A DNA stretch of 64,000 nt from contig JAFREQ010000017.1 of the NCBI GenBank assembly GCA_025331565.1, positions 1,984,001-2,048,000 of the forward strand, written 5' to 3'. Position numbers and translations under genes: made by a program. The notes below the pieces were generated by a model that ran no database searches, was not told the DNA's origin, and saw nothing but the letters and a program-made list of their open reading frames with translations. This document shows, one piece after another, positions 13,701-26,876 of this stretch. This DNA is from Holacanthus passer (taxonomy: Eukaryota > Chordata > Actinopteri > Pomacanthidae). The number at the start of each line of letters is the position of its first letter. The first letter of the stretch is position 1.

Positions 13701-16700
13701 GATGAAGTCACATCACGTTGAAATATTTCAGCGCGGAGTAACAGCGCCTCTATATACTCATTATTCTGCCCTCACTGTGTTCATGCCTGTAGTTCAGTTC
13801 CCTCAGTCCGTGCCAAAGAAAAAAATGATCCATTGTTTCCTCTTCGAGTTCGAGTCCATTTAGGGTTCACGCTGACTTATTACAAACAAACCGAGAGTTG
13901 TAAACATAAAGTCACATGGATTGAGAGGTAACTCACTCGGTGGACAGTTTCGGTGACCTATTCTGCATCATCAGCGCTACATGGGCCCGCGGGGCAAATC
14001 AAAACGAAATTTATTTCTGTGACCAACGGCAAGTGACGCTGTGCTTACCGGTGCTTGAAGTCTCTACTTATTTTCCCTGGTGGTCACAAAGTGCTCACAC
14101 AAAGAGAAATAGTTGGTCATGAGCAGCAGTTCAGACTGTAACACGAGTTTATTTGTCATACGGTTGGAGACAGAAATGAGCTTTCTTCTACTGCAGTATG
14201 ATAAAATTGTTGCCGTAATCAGCGGAAAAATTATGCAAAATTTTCGATTTTGAATTCATGCAACAATATCCATCACTGAGGCTACAGATCCAGAGTAGAG
14301 GAAACCTATTTTTTGAGCTGATGTAATTACATTGGTCTGGTCAGTGATGGCTATCTCACTGGGTAAACACATCAGTTTGTTTAAACCACAGCACACAAGT
14401 TAACATCCTAAAAAATCCCAGATGGAGAAGTCCATTGTGGTGCAGGGATGTCATGGATTCCAAGGCCTGAATTCCAGTTTTGGTCCCAATGAGCACATTT
14501 TCACAGATGAGCACATCTTCAACTAGAGAGTGAGAACTAATCAGGGAAATCATCTGGTGCGCTCTTTGGTTGGAACAAAACGGAGCTCCAGAAACCTGAA
14601 GTCAAATTGCATACTAATTGCATCCAGCATGCAATATATACACATTTTTATAATATACTGTTCAGTATGCAAGACTTCAAAGTACTTTTCCATTTTGTGG
14701 AGGTGATACAAGACGTGGGCTGACAGATGCCAGTCAAACTTCAGCTTTGGAAAACTGCTGCTAATTAGACTTCAAGAGAAAGCGAACGGCTTTTCCAGTT
14801 TGTTTTGTGAGATTTTTTATAGAGTATTTTTATCACTATCCACAATTTGTTAAGTTTTTTTGCAGCTGTGAGAAGCTCCATTTCCTTTGTGCATTGCATT
14901 TGGGGAAAACAGAGTCCATGAACAGCACGCTCACAAATCAAGCAGATCAATACGCCGTGTCCTCAAACCCTGTGTAGAATTAGTATGTAGTCTGGGTTTG
15001 GGACACAGCTCTGGAAACTCATTACACATAGTTTGAATACCTGTGTAATGCACTTGTAGATTGGTCTTCATGGATCTGTTGTCGGTAGCATGTAAAATAC
15101 AACAACCTCTTTGATGTCTTTTCTGTAGTCTGAACTGTGCATGACATGCTGCTGCATTGATCCGTTTCTCACTTTTTTCTTCTTACTTTTTCTTCCCCAG
15201 AAAAATGTATCATAGTGCTGTGGTTGCTCTCACTCCAACCACCTACACGTACTGTATGCAACACAGTGCAATACACAGAGCCCATTTCCCCAGGGCGTGT
15301 CGAAAGTCATTCTGGGAAATGTAGGAACTCAAAAGTAGTTGTCGAGCCAGACTGAGGGTGGATACGCCAAAATAGTAAATTATGCATTGAACATCACATA
15401 TTGATGTCTGACAGTGAAAGAGTATCTGAATGTGGATTTTTTTTTTCTCCTTGAGAATGAGCTCCCTGAGGTAATCATGGGGTTTATTCCTTAGGTGCTA
15501 CTTAAAGGGAGGAGCCTCTAGCACAGTGTTTGAGAGGATTCTTTTATGCCATCGCTCCCTCTTGACACGTCTTGATATCTTCTGAATTCCACCTGAATCC
15601 AGAGATCGCTATGTCGACTGTGACTGCCTTTGTAAAAAATAAAAAAAGACATCATGTTTCTTTTATTAAAGGAAGGTTGTCCGATTGTAGCGTGTCCTTG
15701 ACATCTTTCGTTCAGCACAATCCTATGCGTCATACTTGCCTTTTCAAGTGGGTCGAGAAGAGACAGTATCGTCATAGTATAGTTTTTTTTTTAACCCTAG
15801 TTTTATGATTACAAGTGGAGCCCTCAAATCAGGCAGCTAAGCTCAACTACTAGTTCCTGCATCCTCATCAAATACAGGTTGATGGAGGGTAACTTTTTAC
15901 CAAGCCCCTTATGTCATCTAACTTTTTTCATATGTCACACAGGCATTACCCTCTAACTGCGCTCACGTCATCAACCTATAGAGAAGGTCAGACACCAACA
16001 ATCTGCCACTTCACACCTGTTAATGCAGTAAAACAGAACAACCAGGCCTCACAGTCTGCTTTAAATCCTGATTGACTGTAAACCGTTACACAGTGTGTCA
16101 GTCAGGAAGGGGTGCACCTGCAGCAGCCAAAATGTAGAGGCAGTATAGCACATATATTGTAAAACTGTCACATAGTAAGTCTCCAAACTCCTGGTTTCCA
16201 GAACTAAGCACAGACATGGAGAAAAACCCTAACTACCCATCAGATTAGTTATGAAATGAGACACATCTCCTGAAGAAATACAGCTTTGTTATATGCTGTG
16301 TTTTATATGCATATTTCTCTTAATCTCTTACTCCAGTGAAGGAGACTAAATTTCTTTGTTTTAGAATTCGTGTTACTGCAAAAAGGTGGCAATAACCCAG
16401 TTCGGTATGTGAAAAGCAAACTGATTTAGCCTCATTGCTTTATTTATAGTTGCATCTGCAACTTGTTGGCTCTGCACAAAAGCGCTTATCAGTTCTTCAC
16501 ACACCCATTGTCCCTGTCGAGAAACCCTGGCACCTCCGGCCTGCAACAACTTCCTGCAGTACCTGGAGTTGTTCTTTATGGTGCTGCCTGCATCAGAGTT
16601 ATTTCCACAGTGTTGTACCAATGGTGGATTGTCCAGGGGTGGCTGAGATCTAACAGTAAGTTATATTGACTTAGTAGAAGGCTTCAGTTAATCAATTCTC

Positions 16701-19700
16701 TTTTCCTAACTTTGTCAGACAGTGCAGTGGTGTGATTGTTGTGAGCGGAGAGGGAGGAGGATTTGGAGAAGGCTCCCACAGTGGCCTGTTTCTTCCTCGA
16801 GGCTCTGAAGACTCCTGGTAGTTGAGCAGATCTATGCATCAGACAGTCCCCCTACCGGCAGCAGAGCACTCACGAGAACTTCACCAGCTTTTTGCTGGAG
16901 GGCAGTCGAGCCTACCAGACATATTAGCTGGCGACCTGTGGCCAGGGCCGTGACACAGCCCACAGCTTCTGTTGCATCTGAGGTGAAATTGCTCTTTTGC
17001 CTCGCTAAGGCAGATGCAAAGAAAAGTCATGGGAGCCTTAACCTTTAAGAGATTCCTGATATGATGCCTTCACACACTCCACACACACACTAGATTTCTC
17101 TAAGCACTGAGGTCATGAAAACTGGCCTGGAGCTGCCACTAGAGAAAGTGAAAAGGGACACAAGGGTGAAGCTTCCTGCTGACAGCATATGATTGAGGGC
17201 CACACAGGAAAACCTATGAACTTGTCATAATATTTGTGATTGGTCACATAAAGGCATTTAAAATTTCCTTGATCACCGAATTCACCTGTTATAAGGCAGA
17301 TCACTTCATCTTTCTCCTGAGGTTTCCTGCCCGGCCACATTTGGAGCACACCTGTCTCTAACATAGTTTCACCAACCTGACTCACCAACATCCCAGAATG
17401 GAAAGACAAGAAGGCAGGAGTTGTCTTCATCTGCTAAGGGAGGATGTAGGAGCAAGGATCTGGGAAGTGACAGAGGGCGGCTTTGCTTAACTGCTGCCAC
17501 ACTACAGCACAGTGCCTCGCTGTGATTACGCTGGAGCTTCAGCCACAGTGAATGTGGGAAGCAATCATATCACTGCTGTCTTGTCTTTTAATGAGAAAGC
17601 CACATGGTCCATACGTTCGGTATGCTCGGCGCTGAGGTGACCCTGATGAGCAAACCTGAACAGGAGTGAAGAAGAGTAGACGAGGAGCAGCGTCATACAT
17701 GTTGTATAGACTCCTTTCAATTGGTTGAGCACGTGCAGCCAACTTCAGTCTGTAAAAGCTCAGCGTGGCTCTTTCTAGGAACAGAGAGTGAAGCCCATCT
17801 GAAGCAGAACTACAGTACATCAGCTGATCTGCTTATTCAGCAAAAACTAAAGAGGGTGATCACACCTAATGGATCCAAAGCATCATTTATATTTAACAGT
17901 GCACTATACTGTTTTTACCATGAAAAGTGCTGTTTCAGCAATGTGGTCCTCCCCCTCAAAGAACTTATGTTATAGCCTCCTTTCATCGTTTGTGATTTGT
18001 GACCATCGTCTAGAAAATCAATGTGTAAAATTTAGCGCATTAAAGCCAAACTTTCAAGATAAACATATCTCAGAAACAAATCAAATTTTACTGGAAAGAA
18101 TCTTATTTATTTTTCTGACCTCATTAACCTAAACTGAAGCACCATCATTACAGGAAAACGTACAAATTTTAAATGGCCTGTTACTAACACACCCACATAA
18201 TTGGCTGTTTTTAATAATTAATTCCCACTAGATTTCACACAGTCACATTACCGATTTGCAAGCTTATATCTCCATAAACTTACATATGATGGTATTAATT
18301 TGTGAAGAGAAGTTACAATTTCGTTGGTGTGGAAAAGGATATTTTTAATGATTTTAATTGCAAGAAAATTATTCACTATCTTAAACATTTTTAGTCACAC
18401 AGTGTGAAAATAGTTGATTAAATTTGATGAATGAGGAAAAATTGTATTCATAATTTAACATTTAAGAATATTAATTAAAAAGTGTTTTTGCATTTCATTC
18501 ACACACGTTGTCTGACATATTTACTTTTTCATGAGGAGTAATTAAAGCCATGCAATGAACAATGTTTGAGTTATTCACAAATTCATAATGAAATACAGGT
18601 CCAGTGCATGATGGGATTATTTGTACACACTAGTTGCTGTAGCTTCAAATCAATCATGGCTGCTTAATATAAAACACCTCTGGATTCCAGATTTAAAAAG
18701 TCCTTTTACTGTGAAATACAGAGTTTTACCTGGTGGCAATCGGGCTTAATCAGCATTGTGTGGACTCTTGAATGTAACGGACGTTCATTTATATGTAAAA
18801 GCCCGACTCTCCAGCTTTAATACAGGAATTTCAGATGCACAATGAACGTGTGGTGTACACATTCCTCTTGGTGGAGTGCAGGGGGGGAAAAAATCTGCCT
18901 TTGACTGCCAGTGTTGCAAGTCTGAGGTGTAATTTTCTCCTTTACATTTCAAGTTCAGCTGTGTGGGAGGCTTGTTATTCATGCAGATGTCACAAGAAAA
19001 GGCTCCCTCTCTCTCCCTCTCTCTTTCTTCCTTTCCCTCTCTCTTCCTCTCTCTCTCTCTCTCTCTCTCTCTGCATGTCTTTGCTGCCCTAATTCCTCGG
19101 CGAGTGCTGCAGTGGGCTTGTTGTGTTGGCAGTCCGTGCCTTATTGTCTGCTACTTCTTTAACACCTACATAATGTATTTCATTAGAATCTGCTGTCAGT
19201 TCCTGTCCGTTCCACTTCATCCCATCACTCTTTTTTTTTTTTTTTTTTTTTTTCTCAAGGGGGGCTCTTAAAACCAAATAAACAACTAGCCCGTATTCTC
19301 TTGTCATGCATCTTCCTCTGTCGCTTGTCTGTGTGCTTCTTCCTCTGCTGGGAATTCAATTATCCTGGCTGTTGTTTTATGATGTTGTCGTGACATCCGA
19401 TGACGGATTCATTATCTCATCTCCCGGCATGACAGCGCAGTGGCAACAGGACCGTTGTTTCCTACACGTCTGCAGTTGCTTTCAGCTTTACATCTGGACT
19501 GTGTAACTCTTTCTCCATCAGCGGTGTCAGTCTGAAGTTTTTACTCGAGCTCTCGTTGGCTTTTCCTCTCAATTAAAAGATGTCAGAGAACATGAACAAT
19601 CCGCCGGAGGAGTTATATTAAAAGTGCAGTAGTTCTGGTTGGTTGTGAGGTGGCAGAATAATTCAGAAATTTGTTTTAATAAACTTGAATTAACTGTGTG

Positions 19701-22700
19701 ATAGAGAGATCTCCTGAAGAATTCCCTCTTTTCATACTTGCGATGTAAATAGTTCTTTGCATTTTCTCCTCTTCTCCAATATTGACTTGAAGTTGGCTCT
19801 GTGTTATGGAGAAATAATATATAAATATATCCTGGTGAATTAGTTTCGCATATATTTGTTGAAAGCTATGGGATTCGTTTGCACAGTGTTTTCTCTTCTG
19901 TTGGCTTTTTTTTTTTTCTTGGTTCAAGGTTCCTGGGTGACAGGAAGGTTGGCACGCTGAAGTTGGTGAAAATGCTGTTTTGGAAAAAGAGCTTTGTGGC
20001 TGTGTTTTAATATGGAAAGTACTAACCTCTGCTGAGGTTATAAAAAGGTCGCAGACTGTCGCTGATTCCCGTCCTTTGATCTCTGCCTTTTTTGTCTTGT
20101 TAAAAATTGCACAAAACCCGAGAAGAAACTCATATAGCACGGCACGATAGAGTATGCTAATTCACAGATACTGCGAGCCTTTGCCTTCATTATGTACATT
20201 CTTTAATAACTCTCTCTGTGTTGCAGGGAATGAGTTTGGTCATCCTGAGTGGCTGGATTTCCCTCGAGAGGGGAACAATCAGAGTTACCACTATGCCCGG
20301 CGGCAGTTTAACCTAGTGGATATGGATCACCTCCGCTACTGTCAGCTCTACGCCTTTGACCGGGACATGAACCGCACCGAAGACAAGTACGGCTGGCTGG
20401 CTGCCCCACCTGTAAGGACATCACAATGCTCACTGTACTACAGGCTTTGTGCACACACTCAATGACAAATTCACATGGAAATCACAGCTCAGCACCATTT
20501 TTTAGTCACATACAGAATATTCTCATTCTTCTCGTGTCCCTTCTCATATAAGTTTTTTTTTTTCAAGAGTAAATGTATTCTCAAGCCACGACTGTTACAT
20601 TTACAAATTCCCTGTTTCCGCATTGGAGAGTGCTGTAGTTCTCAGGCAGGTGGAGATAAATACGCCGTAAAGAGAGTTCATTTTGTAAATGTCCTGTTTC
20701 TCTCTGGCTGCTGTCAAGGTGAACAGTAATAGATTTCAGTCTCATTCTGCAGCTTTTCTCTTTGCCTGCATTCGAAGCCTATGGGAGGAAAGAAAGTGGG
20801 CTTTTCTCTCCAGGGTCTGGTAGCAAACCCCCAGAATCAGTCCTCACATTAGACCTACTTCCCCCTGCTGTGTAATATGCAGAAGGAAATGCTGCATCAG
20901 AGACATAATTAGAGACACGTGTGGTTCACAAGGATAATTTCTGTATATTGGTCTATCAGTCAAAACTGTGTTCTTACTAAATGGTGCCTGTTAAACCCCT
21001 GACAACAGGATGAAACAGAGCTTTGGAGGTAAGCAAAAGAAAAACAGAGCCCGGCTGATTTCTCTGGGAGGGAACGGGGATCCCCAAGGACGCCACTGGC
21101 AGGGACGACACATACATTTGGCACCAGTACTGACCTGGTACACGTGCTGTTGGTGCTGTTTTTCTTGGCTGCTTCTCTGTCTTTAATATGTTAAACATAT
21201 AGTACAGTAGATGGCAGCTGTACAATACATCAGAATCAGATTTACTGCCCAGTAAGTTTTTCACATATGAGGAATCTGACTTGTTTTGTTACATAACAAT
21301 AAGCAAAACTAAAACAGTAGTAGTCTGAAGCATAAATGGAAAATTCAAAATAAAAATGTATGAAAGTGTGTACAGGATGTTTAAATGTAAGAGCTGAGGG
21401 GTTGGAGCTGTGAAGCGAGGACGTCTGGCTGGTGGCTCCTGGTCGTAGACATCCGAGGGGCTCCTGACCCCAGTGAGGATGGAGAGAACCTCAAACATGG
21501 GGCTCCGGCTCCCATCAAACTCCAGGGCTCAGCAGGGAGGAGGAGGAGCTATAATTTTTTTCCACTCCAAGATTTAATGGTTTCTTTCTTGGCCAATGCT
21601 TCACCCTTCCATCAAGTATCATGAATATCGTGACTGTAGTTCTTCCCACTGACAAACAGACAAACTAAAACATAACCTTCTTGGCAGAGGTAATAAATTG
21701 GTTCCAGGGGTTTCTCTAACTGACCCTGTGTCCGGTCTTAGACGATGCTCAGAAGCAGCTGAGACAAAAAAAAAATGTATTCAGGGATTGATACGATATC
21801 ACAAACAGACTTTGTAGGACATCACTCACAGACAATGCCAATAACTGCTCAGAGATGCTGCTGTAATAACCAGATGAGGCTGAATCCTCTGGACAGCTTA
21901 TCAATGACATTGCCAAGGTAATCGTGCTTAGTGGGAATATTCTATAGCTCGGTTCAATATTTCACTGCGGATCCAAGGGCGTTTTGTAGTTAAAATGAGA
22001 AGCAGAGGAGGATCTGTCGGCGGCTCTGCCTGTTGTCCCAGGTGTAAGTGAACTAAACGGGGATGGAAACATGCAGGGACTTTGCTTAAAAGTGTGGTTT
22101 GTGCCCGCCTCTTTGAAGATGTGCAGCTGTGAGCTTCAAAAGACCAAACTCTGGACATGAACTGAAGCTCCTGTTAGTGCTGAGATAGCATCACTTGAGG
22201 TGTCCCTCTGTGATGAAATGTAAATAAACCAGTAGACACTCGTAAACTGACTCCAGCATCCAGAGCTGTCTGTGTTCTGCTTATCCCAGCATGACTGAAC
22301 TGGGATTACACTGTGGCTGCGCAGTACAGTTACCTTAAATACTTTTACTTTGTTCACAATATTGATAAACCCTCATTTTTCTAATATTAAGGTCATTGGA
22401 TGTTGCTCTATAGTTTGGTCACATAGCATATCCTCAGCAAAACAGTATGTTGACCTCTTATCCAGCAGCAGGGTCCATCTTCAAATGTATTTTCAATGTC
22501 TCCCGTCTCCCCAGAAACATAAAATGTTTGCCCAGGGGTGCAAACCCAACGTTTAAATCCAATTTTTGCACAAACTGTGCCGGCTGCACTGGAGCTGACT
22601 TAACTTCCAGTGAAGAAGAGGAGCGGAGGGGAGGGTCGCAGTTTGTGGAAATATTGGATTTGAACAATGTTTTCACAAAAATATTTTCATTCGGAGCACT

Positions 22701-25700
22701 GAGGTCACAAATGGAGCTACTGTGGAGATTACGCTCATGACTAAGTCTCACCAAAACTGTTGTTTCAGGTCAGAATGATGCTGCAGGCTGTGACAAAAAC
22801 AGAAACTTAACAGACTCTTAGACCTAATGTCCAAATGGAAGAAATGCTTTTGTATCAGGCGATCGTATGTTTGCGTCAGAGTGAGATGCACAAATCATTA
22901 CTTAGATAATAATTTGAAATTTTCCGACATCAACAGATTCTGAAGATAATCACCATAATTTTACGATTATCACCAAGTCTGTTTGTTGCATTTATATTTT
23001 TATACTTATAAGTAAGAATGCGGATTTACCATATCTGCTCATTGGGTCGCAACTTGATGGATGCAGGTTATATTTGTTTCTCAATCCTAAAGCAGTTACA
23101 GCCAGCCGGAGGAGCTCGCCATTACTCCAAATTTGCGAACTTCTCATGTAGAAATTGACTTGTTAAACGACTCCAGACTGTCAGCTCATTCCTTAACCTC
23201 CATCCTCTCTGCCGGTCCAGTTGCAGGGGTGCTTATCTTCTCATTCAGCCGTGAATATGCTGCCCTGAAATTGGCTTGGGGAACAAGGCACTAAAAATAG
23301 GGGGTTGGGTGACATTGATAATCTCTGCTAATGACACGTTAACAGTAGCTCGCTCCACGGGAGAGTGGCGGCTTTATCATGTGCAGCTGTCTAAAGCAGG
23401 CAGTGTGTGCCTCGCACCACCCTGGGCCGCCGCTCTCTGCTGATGAGTGCCACCTGAAATTTGATGTGGGAATGTTACTCAGCCTATTTGGAAATGTGTA
23501 GTCCACTGATATAATGTGCCCCATTATAAGTCTCTAAATCCAAGATGAGGAAAGGTAATGACTATTCATGAAGAAATATTTTATTAGCTTTTTTTTTCCT
23601 CTCTCCCTTCTCCCCCTCCAGGCCTTTGTCAGCGCCAAGCATGAAGAGGACAAGGTCATTGTGTTTGACAGGGCAAATGTGCTCTTTATCTTCAACTTCC
23701 ACCCCAGTAAGAGCTTCCAGGACTACAGGGTGGCTGTCGAAGTTCCAGGAAAGTATCCTTTTAGCTCTCATCTGTCATGTCGCCGGCCGTTTCTTTTAAG
23801 TCTTCAGGCATTGACTTTCCTCTGTCACGCCACGGCGCACACCCGCAGCGCCTCTCAGAGTAATGATGTCATTGTTAGTTACTGCTTTTATGCAACAACA
23901 TGACTAATTTTTTGAGCCAAACAAAATCACTGACTGACGATATTTCAACCAAAGAGAGTAAATGTCTGTTAGGAGGCGAGAAAGGAGGCCAACAGAGAGC
24001 ACATGAACTTTTTTGTTTTTGGGCCACAGTGAGATAAAGGAGGTCAACAACAATTTAGTACAGACATTAAAGGTCCCCAGTGGATAAATCTTATGAACTC
24101 TGGCTATCCTGTAACTTTTCTATTGTCTTTTATCGAGCACCACCAACAAGTTCAACACTTGTGCAACACTTCATTGCAGGATTCTCTAAAACAAAAATGA
24201 CCACATTCCCGTCACATCAGCTGCACTTTAATATCACGGTGCCTATGTAGACATTTTATGGATAAGTCCATGTTCATCTTGAATGCATGTAGGCTTTGCA
24301 CTAAAGCAGCAATTGTATAACGTGGCCAGTGTGTGTTGCTGTGTTGTGGTATTAAATGCATATAATCCAGGTAAGCAAGTAGCTGATCTCCAGTCTGTGG
24401 AGATCACATTCATTTTAAATGGGCTCTGATATTCTCAGTATCATATACAAGAGTCCCTTCAATCGCATAGTCCTGTATGTAAAGTGTGAATTAGGTTTAT
24501 ATTATGAAGCAACTGCACAAGTCGTCTTCACTACGACTACAGAACTGTTGATATGAGTTTGAAGGCTGGACATGGTTATAAATGAATCCACTAATCAGGC
24601 ACTGAAGATACTAAAAATCACCTCAGAGAAGATTCATTCTTTGGGGCTGAGAAGTGGATCAGGGATCTAAACACTGTGTCAGACTTGTTTAAGATAAATG
24701 TGATTTGCAAAGACCCGCAATTTTAAACGGCAGCGTTTTCTCCGAGGCTGAGACTTTTGTGATATAATTTTAGCAGTCACTGTTGAGAGGAATATGAGTC
24801 AGTTGTTTATAGTGGTGTTGTTATGCTATTAGAGAGAAATAATAGCAGAGCCCAGTGATTCAGAAAGCGCTCTCTTTAGCAGCATTGGCTGTCTGTCTTT
24901 CCCAGCGAGCAGCGCAGAGGAATTTAATGAGTCCCACAGTTGTGATTACAGCAGGCTTAATGATCAGGGATGTGAAGGGGGACAGAAAGCTGACAGATTT
25001 GAATTTATTATAATGGACATCAGTCTCTTCTGGAGCCCGCTGAAGCTCACGCCAACAGTTTCCCGGATGGATGCGGAGCCGCGTTGCTTTTTCAGCTATG
25101 ACTTAAATAATGTGATGGTGAGTCAAACCGCACATCGAGTTTGTTAGTTTTCTCCGGACACCAGCCGTTCAGATCACCATCCATGAGCAATTCTGTCTCA
25201 AATGATGATGATTCGACTGGCTGACAATGAGGCAGTTAAACAGCAGTTGTTCCTTTGATTTCTATATTATTTCCTTGTTTCATTTAGATGGATAAGCTGA
25301 TGCAATTATAATGATATAGAACAACTCTGTGAAAATGTAATGAAGTATCCTAAGTGAAAAAAAAGTTTTTAATACAGTATCTGCCTGATGATGCCATTAT
25401 ATTAACAAGAAATATGTTTTGTTACATCATTTGAAAGGGAGGTGCATTGCATTTTGCAGTTATCACATTATATGGCAATTATTATATATTGGTACATAAA
25501 TGTTTAGGTTATAATGTCACTTACTGTCTGTAGCATGATTGTTACAGTAGATGAAACACATTATAAACTTTTCTAAGTGCTGTTAAAAAAGACAAAAACT
25601 AACAAACGCCATTAGATGCGAATAGTGAGACAGAACAATAATCAGGTTGATTTGTTGATTAGAAAAAAAACACAGAAGTAACCCCTAATCTCTTAATATC

Positions 25701-26844
25701 ATACGTTAATTGTGAGCTTGTCTGATGTGCAATAATTGTACGTTCTGCCTCGTGTTTTTCGGCTCTGCCTTGATGGGGTGAATCTTGGGCACACCACTAA
25801 TAGCCTCGCTGCAGTGTCTGTAACACCGCTTTTGAGGGTTTATTTTCATTTAGATGGAACCACATCTTTTCCTCCTGGTGCTTCTTTTGATGTTTAAGGA
25901 GAGGCCTCAGACACTGGGTGGGTTGAGAGGAAATGCAAATAAATGTGAGGGCAAAGCTCTGGCTGTCATTATACAGAGAAGCAGTAAACACATAAAGGCA
26001 AATGTGCTGTGTGTGTGAGGAAGGTAAATGCGCCGTGCGTATGAGGAGATGCAGATCCTCCGATGGGAATGTGTGCAGAGGATCCAATTAGGGGAGAAGA
26101 CAGATGAAAGTGCCACTCAGAGGCAGAGGAGGTAAACAAGACAAGCTCAAAGAGTCCAAAAGTGCTTTTTCATTACACTCAGCTGTCATATACTTAAACT
26201 TTCTTCCACCTGTGTGAGGGTCAGGGATGTCACTGCGGAGCCCCACACCACCGCTGAAATCTGGAAATAATAGCTGAATGCAGCTGACCATGCTGTTCGC
26301 CACTGAAAATGGATCCAATACAGGGTGTTATTTCTTTGGCAATATGGCAAGTACCCTATTATATTAGAGGTGTCCCTCTCCAGCAAAAACCATCAAGTTA
26401 CCTTTTGTTGCCCTCTGTCACATACTAGATGACTGCATGTTGCTCTAGATGGATCTTCAGGTGGTTTCTCTGCTTGTTAAAAAACTTTAATGGATATTTT
26501 ACTTCGAAACTAAATAAAGAAAGGAATGAGCAGAACGTCGCCCAGTTGCAGCAGCAGTTTGAAAATGCGTCCAGTTCTCCGCAAAGATTTCAGCGTGCAA
26601 AGTTGATGCCGTTCAGATGCGTTACAGCTAAATAACTGCTGTGGTTTTAGCGTCTGGTATAATGTCACACTGAAAGTCTGCTGTCTTAACTTCACAATGA
26701 ATAAATAACAACTCAACTCAATATAGTCATCATCCCTCAATACCAGTCCTTAGCTGGATGCAGCGTGACTGTTTGGCCTCTTCATATTCTTAGACAAGCT
26801 TTTCTTTTGCTTCTCATTGTCCTCTTTTGAATGCGTGTGTGTTT

Positions 26845-26876
<32 letters not shown>

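Larger units (their letters stand above)
7966..20226 (+). other. gbe1 large intron (12.3 kb)
   Basis: No supportable coding exon is seen. It contains transposon remnants at 12395-12530 and 14975-15009, a CT-rich microsatellite at 19003-19072, a 23-nt T run at 19231-19253 and several shorter T tracts (9282-9298, 11903-11909). The rest is unique-looking mixed sequence. Confidence 0.7.

Noticed and set aside
17113..17430. 105-codon minus-strand open frame
   Set aside because: No recognised motif. It lies inside the large gbe1 intron and looks like chance or old repeat.
19676..20140. 154-codon open frame on the minus strand just upstream of a gbe1 exon
   Set aside because: No recognisable domain, low-complexity Lys/Ser-rich composition, antisense inside an intron. 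A frame this long is expected occasionally by chance in AT-rich sequence of this size.
22447..22754. Overlapping open frames on both strands
   Set aside because: Mirror-image open frames without similarity to known proteins. No splice or promoter context.
25013..25117. Open 35-codon stretch starting ATG and ending at a GTGAGT donor, resembling an exon
   Set aside because: It does not match any part of GBE1 and would not fit between the flanking exons, whose phases already join. No partner exon was found.
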